This document shows positions 56,773 through 64,000 of a stretch of 64,000 nt of DNA, piece after piece (position 1 is the first letter of the stretch; each line of letters opens with the position of its first letter). A program made the position numbers and the translations under genes. The notes under the pieces are model-generated. The model made no database searches. It was not told the origin of the DNA and saw nothing but the letters and a program-made list of their open reading frames with translations. Origin of the DNA: Guyanagaster necrorhizus (Eukaryota; Basidiomycota; Agaricomycetes; Agaricales; Physalacriaceae). The stretch is taken from the NCBI RefSeq assembly GCF_019112545.1, contig NW_025064880.1:2354054-2418053 (forward strand). Direction: 5' to 3'.

Positions 56773-59700
56773 CGACAGGCTTTTGTCTGGACACATCGAA
56801 AAATATTTTGAGGCATCACCAAGATCCTTGTACTCACAAACTGTGGAATTGAAACCATTGGTAAATTGATCCTTTGCGGTCTACCCTGTGAGTCGGGAGT
56901 TTTAGCCAGCCTTGAATCGTCTATTACTGCGCGAAAACGAATGATGCTGATGCCTGATTGAATATCTAAGCACATACCTCATTTTGGACGGAATAACAAT
57001 GATGTTGATGTATCATAGACCCCCAAAAATCATCATTGAGTGACCACGTCGTTCGAAGTACTCAATTAATACCGCGTGAGCCGGCAGCCACAGAAACGTT
57101 CTGGGCGAGGATGGTCAGAACGGTAATCAACCCAGCCCGAAGTCTTTGTAAGTAAGCAGGGTGATCGCTAGATTCTACGACTGCAAACAGAAAGGGGATG
57201 TGGGCATTGCCAGGAGAATCCGAATCATGTTTCAGGCAGGGCGGCTTGTCGGTGTCGGTGCTCATAGCACCGGAGGAAAAACGTAAAGGTTAGGAACTGC
57301 CTTGCTGCGGTTTTCCGGATGTCCAGTGTCGCAAGCCCGTAACGAGACGAAATTGATGTAGTACGCGCCTCTCGACGCTGCCTGTGACAGACTCAGATAA
57401 GCTAGAATGCCAGTGAACGATTTAGTGCAGGCAAGGATTAGTACGCGCTTCATCCAAGGCTATAGCAGTGCGGAAGATCCACACATGTCAGGAGGCGGGA
57501 CCCTATGCAATAATATCTTCTCTACTAGGAACAATGAAAAAGCTGAAATACTTTTGAGATCATTGATCGAAGGATGCTCGGATCGGTAGCCGAGTACATG
57601 CCGGACGCCGAAATCAGTGTCGGCAAAGCGGCTAGATCAATCAGCGCCGTTCAAGTTGAACGGACGCCGGGAACTCAAGACCAACGTGTAACTTTTGTGC
57701 CCTTCCGTTATAATTCAGTAACATATTTTGTGCAGGACTTTATTGGAATTGATATCTCAACTAAAATTTGTTGAGAGAACTGAATTCTAGCGGTGGAAAG
57801 CCCGGTTTCTCTCATTTGAGTATGACTGATTTTCTTGATTCATAACAGGAGAAAGCCCCAAAGTCTTCGTGGTCGTAGTCACCCTTGAGGCAGAATTGAC
57901 GTATCCAAGTTAATCGTACAGCGAACTTGGATCTGCTGTCTACCACTGGAAATTATATTCGACCCCTTCGTCAATCTAGGTACTTGGGAATCGGTACCTC
58001 GAGTGAGCTGATTCCCTTGTCATCATCACATTCATTGAGGCACGAAGATGTCAACGTACTGATAGGTGGACAATATGTCGACCTGACATTTTCCCATTGG
58101 AAGCGGGCCGCGGTTGCATATACTACGTCCGAGTATCCTACCACTTCAATATGGGTTATCTGGGTATTACGCCTTCCACAATTCTTCGTTGCATATGCAA
58201 CCAAAAGGACTGCCTTCATGACACATTGCGATACCACCGTTTTTCACTCAGTGCTGTCGCCCGCCTCATCAGTGGAAAGCAACTACATAATAAATGCGAC
58301 ATGCCTCTGGGCCGTGTGAGGCTGGGCCTCGTACATGTCGCATTGTAGCCGCAGCCTCTTCTGCTATCAAAATGCGATGCCCCCTCATTGAAGGGCCTTT
58401 TACAACGACGCCTACTTGAGGCATAGTGGCGCTTATGATCTTGATACTTTGATGGGCGCGCCCTGCCACGGTTCTTAGGTGACATCCCAATGGAGATCGA
58501 AAGCAGCGACGTCAACAACACGCTATCTGTGTACGTGACGCTTTTGAATGTGCGGCCTCAACGGCAATGTCTGGGAATAAATCTACACGAGCGCTGGTCA
58601 ATAAATATCTGATGGAAACTCCAATTCGATATAGACTGTTGGGATGGATGTTGCAATCAACGCCCCCGGTGAAGACTACCAACTGCCGTTATGGTAGCTG
58701 CATTGAGGCGCTATGCCGACATCGGTATGTGTATCTGATCGGGTTCTGACTGATGTTACTGCTTCTTGTCGGATCCACGATTTCGTCCACGACGAAGCCT
58801 GCGACAGGGCCTTGTCTGGTACCCTTGAAACGAAAAAAGCCTGACTACTCGACGACTATATATCCATTCATACACAATTCATTGACCCGGTCCGACTCGC
58901 AATATCGCAAGTCAGTTGACGAAGATGCCCGTGTCCACTTGGCAAGAGTTTCCGTGCTGCCCTCGCTCAAGCTTTAATATTTTAAGAGTCACTGTGCCAG
59001 CATAAAAGTATCATTTTGAAAGTCCTGGTCCCAGTCCTGGCGGCGCAGCTAGTGGCTTCGAGTCAATATAAATCTCGGTATTCATAGCTATCACATATGA
59101 CGAGAGTATTCTCATCTTCCTGGCAGGACTCTAACTGTGCAACTTTATCGTCCATCGCATATGATCCCTGATATCTGGTGTTCAAAAGTATTGAGGAATG
59201 ACTCAACTGTAACGGTGACGGCGGTGTTGGTGAATTTATACCTTTGCTCTTTCTCTGTAATATTACTGATAGTTCCATAAGGAAAGTGATTTTTCGTCTA
59301 TATCTATATCCTTGGAGCTCCTCCGACATAACATCGCCAAGAGCTTGAAGAAGTTGAGCATAGCCGTGACACTACACAATGATTGGGGCCTCACTCTTTT
59401 CGAGGCGTTCGAATGGAACCAAATTGAGATAACAAGCTTGGGCGCTGTTTACATCATGAAGACCCAGAGCGTGACTGGCCAAGCTGTCCCGGAGGCCCTA
59501 ATGGCCTACAACGCACTGGCAGGCCGGTATTCAAACAATCGATACGGGATTCATGATACAGTACTCACAGCTATTTTAGGCACAATGTCCTTTCTACCTA
59601 TGGTACCGTAGACAACGGAGCGTTGGCCTATGGGCTGTCATGGATCCGATAATTTGTAACGTCGGAGCTGCATCCACCTAATACTCGGACTAACTCCGAG

Positions 59701-60109
59701 GACCTCCAAGGTTGTGTTTCTGAGACTCGTTCCGAATCAATATTCTTATAACAGCGAGTCACTGCTGATGTCGATGTAGGGAGAAATAACGCATGCAGAC
59801 TTTACAAGGTGTGGTACTTGTCCTTGAAGAACATCGATAGATGATCAACTCCGTCGAAAGTAACTGAAAGCCGACCTTAAGCCGGCCTCGCTGCTGATGT
59901 CGAGACTGAACAAGAATTACTATTCTTGTTGTGATTCAGAATATTGTACATATGCATGCCGTAGTTCCAGCTACATTCAGTAGCATGGGGGAAGGTCTGA
60001 GCCAGATGAACCACGGCGTTCGAGGAAAATATTATGTTCATTATCATATCTTAGTGGAATCTGAATCCGTCATACCTTCAAAGTTCAAAGGACTGTTAGT
60101 AATAAGATT
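56773..60109. other. Long stretch without a supportable gene
   Basis: Many ORFs of 60-130 codons on both strands, none with a motif and none that I could extend by splicing. Best single candidates are 59312-59611 plus (99 codons, with LGAVYIMKTQSVTGQAVPEA and a protein-like composition) and 59063-59329 minus (88 codons). CpG is normal, so it is not a transposon island of the type seen elsewhere; it may hold old gene relics. Confidence 0.4.
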
Positions 60110-61967
60110 TCATCCCAGAGGAAGCAGATACATACGACATGTTTGATGCTGATGTGCCTTCGAATTATATGTGGAAGGCTCCGTGGGTCTAAGCTCCCGA
60201 GCACCTTCCTTGTGGCCGGCATCTACTGGGATGCTGCGGTCCATAGGTTCAATAGCTACGAAACCATATGACCATGTTTTAGTAATATAGACAGACCATG
60301 AACCTGGCCACCCACGCATTGTCCCGTTAACTTGGGAATGACCTCTGATCGTGGACTGGAAATTGCAAGTGTAATGCGCCTCTAGCGGTGTGCTTGTTGG
60401 AACATGGGGAGCTGGTGATGACCATGAGAATAAAGGCTCTATTCTTCGCAGACGATCACTCACATCCGTATTCCATCCTTTGTACTTTGTGCCAATCTCT
60501 ACCGGAGCAACGTTAGCGCATGAAGTTAGGGCGATAGACTATGGGATAGTCACAAGCAAGGGTGAAAGAAAGAATGCCCCTTGATAACGCCCATCGGTAA
60601 ACGCCTATCCGGATTGCTTTCCATGAGCTACGACGGGATTAGCGGCCGGGACACTGGTAGCGAAGAAAGTCATTCCACCTCTTGTATCAGGCATCCGGCA
60701 GCTTCTTCATTGCGATGTAAAGTTCCCCAAACAGACACGGTTATGTCGCCCTTATCATTGAAAATGTCCTGCATCATAAGGATCAGAATCAAGGACGGGC
60801 TGCAATTAAAAATGGATACATACATAACTCTTGCGCGGACAGAGATACATTTGAAGAAAAACCACTCCCATAGCATAGATGTCAGCAGCGTACCCAGAGT
60901 AGTGCGATCTTCCATCAAGGGCTTCTGGGGGAATGTATCCAGGCGTGCCTCGTCCGCCCGCCTCAAGAATACCAGAGCCTACTTCAGATAGACTGAAGTC
61001 GACGAGGACCAGGTGCCCTTCCTCTGTGAACATGAGATTCTCTGGTTTTATGTCACAGTGGAAACAGCCAAAGTGGTGCAGAGCTTCGACAGCCAGAACC
61101 TAGATCATTCTGGGCTCAAGTGAAACTTTCAAGGAAGAGAAAATGATAACATACAATTTCGGCTGCGTGGTGTCTCAACTCTGCCATGACCATGACCCGA
61201 TTGGATTTTGTTAGCTCTCCCAGGCGATCCGAGAGGGAATTATAATATCGCGGCTGTCAGGGCAGAATCAGTATGATCCTGACCTGAGGGACTGTATGGA
61301 ATTTCGGCTAGCGCACCATGACAAGGTAGAAGTATTGGAGGTCTTGAAAGAAAGACAACAAGGTAGGAAGGAAAGGTGATCCTGTGGCACCCGCAAGTCT
61401 TAGTGCATCACGTTCCTTACATAGGTCGGAGATATAGCCGTCCTCTTTCTCGTCTTTGGCCACGGGAACGCCGTCGATAAATAATTGTGTCCTGTTGACA
61501 ATTTTGATAGCCACTGGACGGTCCTTTGATCCATCATAAGCTAATCTGACGACTCCGTGGGCGCCTCTGCCGAGGACGTGAGAAAATATATAATTATGTC
61601 CATCGCATTCTACACGATGCCGGAAACGGCTTTTGCGCGTAACAGATTCAAGCGTTCGGTGCTGTAGTTCTGACTGAAGATGTTCAACAAAGGCCGCCCG
61701 AGGTTTGGGAGTGGCGGCGATGATGACATCCTGGACGTCGGAAGTGGCGATGTCAGCGTTGCCGCGATGGTGCCTAATAGCACCGACGACGATTTCTTGA
61801 ATGACTTCGTCGTGAGAGAGAGGCAAGGCTCCTATTGTGCCGAGAGAATCCACAGCACGAGTGGCATTGCCAAAAATTGGAGTTTTTCTTGGAGCGCCAC
61901 GCCGTTTCAATGTAGGTGAGCATCGATGAAGATAAGCCCTGAACCGTTTGAAAGAAGGGAAAGGCAT
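60110..61967 (-). CDS. Protein kinase, non-RD type
   Basis: Seven-exon model of 508 aa: 61317-61967, 61155-61253, 60824-61099, 60679-60768, 60554-60627, 60464-60498, 60110-60411, with introns 50-63 bp and consistent phases. Kinase motifs in order: glycine loop GRGAHGVV (about residue 135), VAIKIV with the ATP-binding Lys, FHCDIKPEN as catalytic loop (Arg of HRD replaced by Cys), VDFSLSE (DFG Gly replaced by Ser), GTPGYIPPEAL, YAADIYAMGVVF and C-lobe end NPDRRLPMGVIKGHSFF, then DWHKV. The catalytic Lys and both Asp are present, so activity is plausible. A 130-residue N-terminal region is basic, and about 100 residues follow the kinase fold. I chose the Met at 61967 because a TATA box and a pyrimidine-rich leader precede it. 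The overall layout suggests an AGC/CAMK-like Ser/Thr kinase; the last two exons are the least certain. Confidence 0.78.
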
Positions 61968-62559
61968 CTGGAGGTGGAGAATGAGTCTCTGAACGGCAGA
62001 GGTGAATGAAAGAATGACCGAGCCTTTTATACATGCCGCTGGCCAAAGCGCCCTTGTCTTTGTTCTTGCCACTTTGATGATGTTTGGCCGACCGTCTTGG
62101 ACAAAGTATGGCTCTGTCCAGGTTGGTGTGGTGTGCCACCGTATGGTAAGGCGAGCGACATGAATGCACAACATTCGATCAACTTGTATTCGATACCATC
62201 TTATATACCACTCATTGTCAATGGATGCGACGGGCAGTTAATACCAGGAAGTGATAGCACTAACAAAAGACAGTGGTAATAATCGCATCGATGCTCTCAA
62301 AAATGTTATGTTAGATTGAATTAAGTAGAGTAATTCATGATACCGTCGATATATATGCCGCTTAGAATTCCCTAAAACTAGCGAGCTCCTCAAGTTTGGA
62401 CAGAATTTCCTTGAAGGCAATCAACACATGCCAATATACAAAAAAAGAGGGATAACAACCTCTCGCGCTTCATTTACCACTCCAGAATTGATCCAGTCCT
62501 CCCAATTTCATGCGCGAACCACACTCCAAGTACTGTAACCAACAATCTCATCACCATCA
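61968..62559. other. Upstream region of the kinase
   Basis: Includes the kinase TATA box (62023-62031). No other gene recognised; frames continuing upstream of the kinase Met are probably leader. Confidence 0.4.
62023..62031 (-). promoter_or_regulatory. TATA box of the kinase gene
   Basis: TATAAAAGG on the minus strand, 56 bp before the start codon at 61967. Confidence 0.55.
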
Positions 62560-63640
62560 CCTTAGTCAGCTTCATGCGTCTCTCTCGCTTTACTTGCTTA
62601 TACCAGTCCTGTGTCGCGACGGCATCATAGTGCTCAAAGTATGTCTTCCGCATCCACCACCAAAACAGTGGTGCGCCACCAGGGAATATGACTGTAACCT
62701 TCTCGTTCTTCCCGCTTCGATACCCCGAAAGGCAATCGGGGAAGACGGAACGAGCAGACGAGCCTGAATCTTGGTGTTCCAGTCATCCGTGGGCTGGTGT
62801 TTGACTGTGAAAGACGACACAAGCCCTTCTATGACCGGCGCTACCAAATTCATGGCATAATTAGCCTGAAAACCGAATTGTGACCAGGAAGGAAACCTGA
62901 AAGAAAGCTGACAGCACCTGGACCTCTTCGGTAAAAACAACAAATATGACCCGTCACTGTGTTTGGACCTGGACACCAATTCATTTCATGCAGTTTATTT
63001 ATGGCAAGAGAAAATGACCGAACCTCCCATGATATAGAAACTGGGAAATCCGGGAATTGTGGTACCACGGTATGCAGTCTGACCGCCTTTAGAAGTATAG
63101 TATTCTTTGACAGTCTGCTCGGTGCCACTGACATGGAGGGGATAGTCATCCTACAGATATTTTCTGTATTGAGCTATGACCTGAACCTGAAAGACTAGAT
63201 GCATACTGTGACGAACCCCGTGGACAGAATGATAACATCGAATGGGAATTTCTCGCCTTCATAATAGAAGATGAGAGATGGCGGGCCGATTGGAAACTGC
63301 GTACCTTTCTTTGTAATGATGTCGTCTCCGACTACGGTATCAATACCATCCCAATTGAGTCACATGTTCGGGCGATGCAGCGACTCGAGATAGAAACCAT
63401 TGACAATGAGTCGTCGACATCCGACCTCTGTCGAGACATCAGACATCGAAGTAACACCCAAAAAGCAAAGGCGCTGACTGTACGTGGGTATGAGATTATG
63501 GTGGTACTCCTTCGGTGCAAAAGTCTTGATATAGAAAATGCGGCAAGTCGTTCTTGAAAAGAGAATCGGGTTATCATGCAACCTCATTTTGTCTGCTGCC
63601 AGTCTCGAGTTCTTGACCTTCTACGTGCGATGCAAAGCCC
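62560..63640 (-). pseudogene. Baeyer-Villiger / flavin monooxygenase, truncated and broken
   Basis: C-terminal two thirds of a class B flavoprotein monooxygenase. In order on the minus strand: FAPKEYHHNLIPTY, an intron, then VGCRRLIVNGFYLESLHRPN, GDDIITKKG, FDVIILSTGF (the ATGF-type box), intron, DDYPLHVSGTEQTVKEYY and YRGTTIPGFPSFYIMG, intron, GPNTVTGH, then QANYAMNLVAPVIEG and KVTVIFPGGAPLFWW. The N-terminal FAD and NADPH Rossmann motifs (GxGxxG) are not found up to 64000. There is a TGA right after LHRPNM, and frame changes near 62880 and 62745 that splicing does not mend. Such enzymes oxidise ketones or heteroatoms with NADPH and oxygen; this copy looks dead. Confidence 0.72.
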
Positions 63641-64000
63641 TGTACCTCTCCGTTAATTGCATGCTCCAGTTAATTTGAATTTCGAATTGATATCATCAGG
63701 ATCTCAGGCATCAAAAGCCGGATCAAAGTTCGAATTCGAAGAAAAGCATGAGGGAGAGAGTCCCTGCCGGCACAAGGCGGTACACCGTACCGCCCAGTTG
63801 TCATTTTCCAGCAACAACCATACGACCACACATGCACAAACGTTCAGAGTCGGAAGTAGCGTGAGTAGCATGCGTAGAATGGAAGTGTACCAGGGAGGAA
63901 ACCAGCTCCCGTCACCACAGGCGAAGCACTTCGTTTAGTAGGAGCCGTCTGAATCGCAATTTTCGACGTCGATACCTTGAAGCTATTTTTACTCGATCCC
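63641..64000. other. Right edge without a supportable gene
   Basis: Expected location of the monooxygenase N-terminus, but no Rossmann motif is visible on the minus strand. The 93-codon plus ORF at 63657-63938 has no motif. Confidence 0.35.

Overview
This window is nuclear DNA of a filamentous fungus, most likely a basidiomycete of the Agaricomycetes. The pointers are genes cut by many 45-63 bp GT-AG introns, Zn2Cys6 regulators, a fungal GH5_12-type glucosidase, a RIX7-type AAA ATPase, an F-box protein and basidiomycete-type HNH and pogo families. There is no bacterial or organellar signature, and the proposed host gene models splice in frame.

Layout. 1-9887 is a transposon block: a decayed minus-strand Ty1/copia element cut by the window edge (1-4610), then a complete but dead plus-strand copia element (5330-9882) with 208-bp LTRs, a 5-bp target duplication, a half-tRNA-iMet type primer site and a polypurine tract. 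10248-18384 holds an alpha/beta hydrolase (proline iminopeptidase-like), an HNH nuclease relic and a steryl/ceramide beta-glucosidase. 18886-27000 holds a broken unknown gene, an orphan single-exon gene, OPA3 and a four-span MARVEL-like membrane protein. 27742-34190 is a second transposon island: a DIRS-like element (reverse transcriptase plus tyrosine recombinase) with a pogo DNA transposon nested in it, bracketed by two intron-containing tRNA-Leu(CAA) genes. 35137-40556 holds a MYND-finger membrane protein, RIX7 and, divergent from RIX7, mitochondrial ribosomal protein uL30m. 41880-45006 has unresolved ORFs. 45892-48848 holds ribosomal protein P1 and an F-box protein. 49073-56689 is a duplicated cluster: two paralogous Zn2Cys6 factors with the same eight-exon structure, a seven-finger zinc-finger gene between them, and broken copies of both gene types. 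60110-61967 is a seven-exon protein kinase, and 62560-63640 is a Baeyer-Villiger/flavin monooxygenase pseudogene.

How the genes relate. I see no metabolic operon or cluster. RIX7 and uL30m share a promoter of about 155 bp; with P1 they make a loose set of ribosome-related housekeeping genes. The main architectural themes are (i) two CpG-starved, nonsense-riddled transposon islands in otherwise CpG-normal DNA, (ii) very small coding exons (3, 6, 7 and 12 nt), and (iii) local duplication followed by decay. All exon boundaries were worked out by hand from splice signals and reading frame and have not been tested against transcripts or databases.
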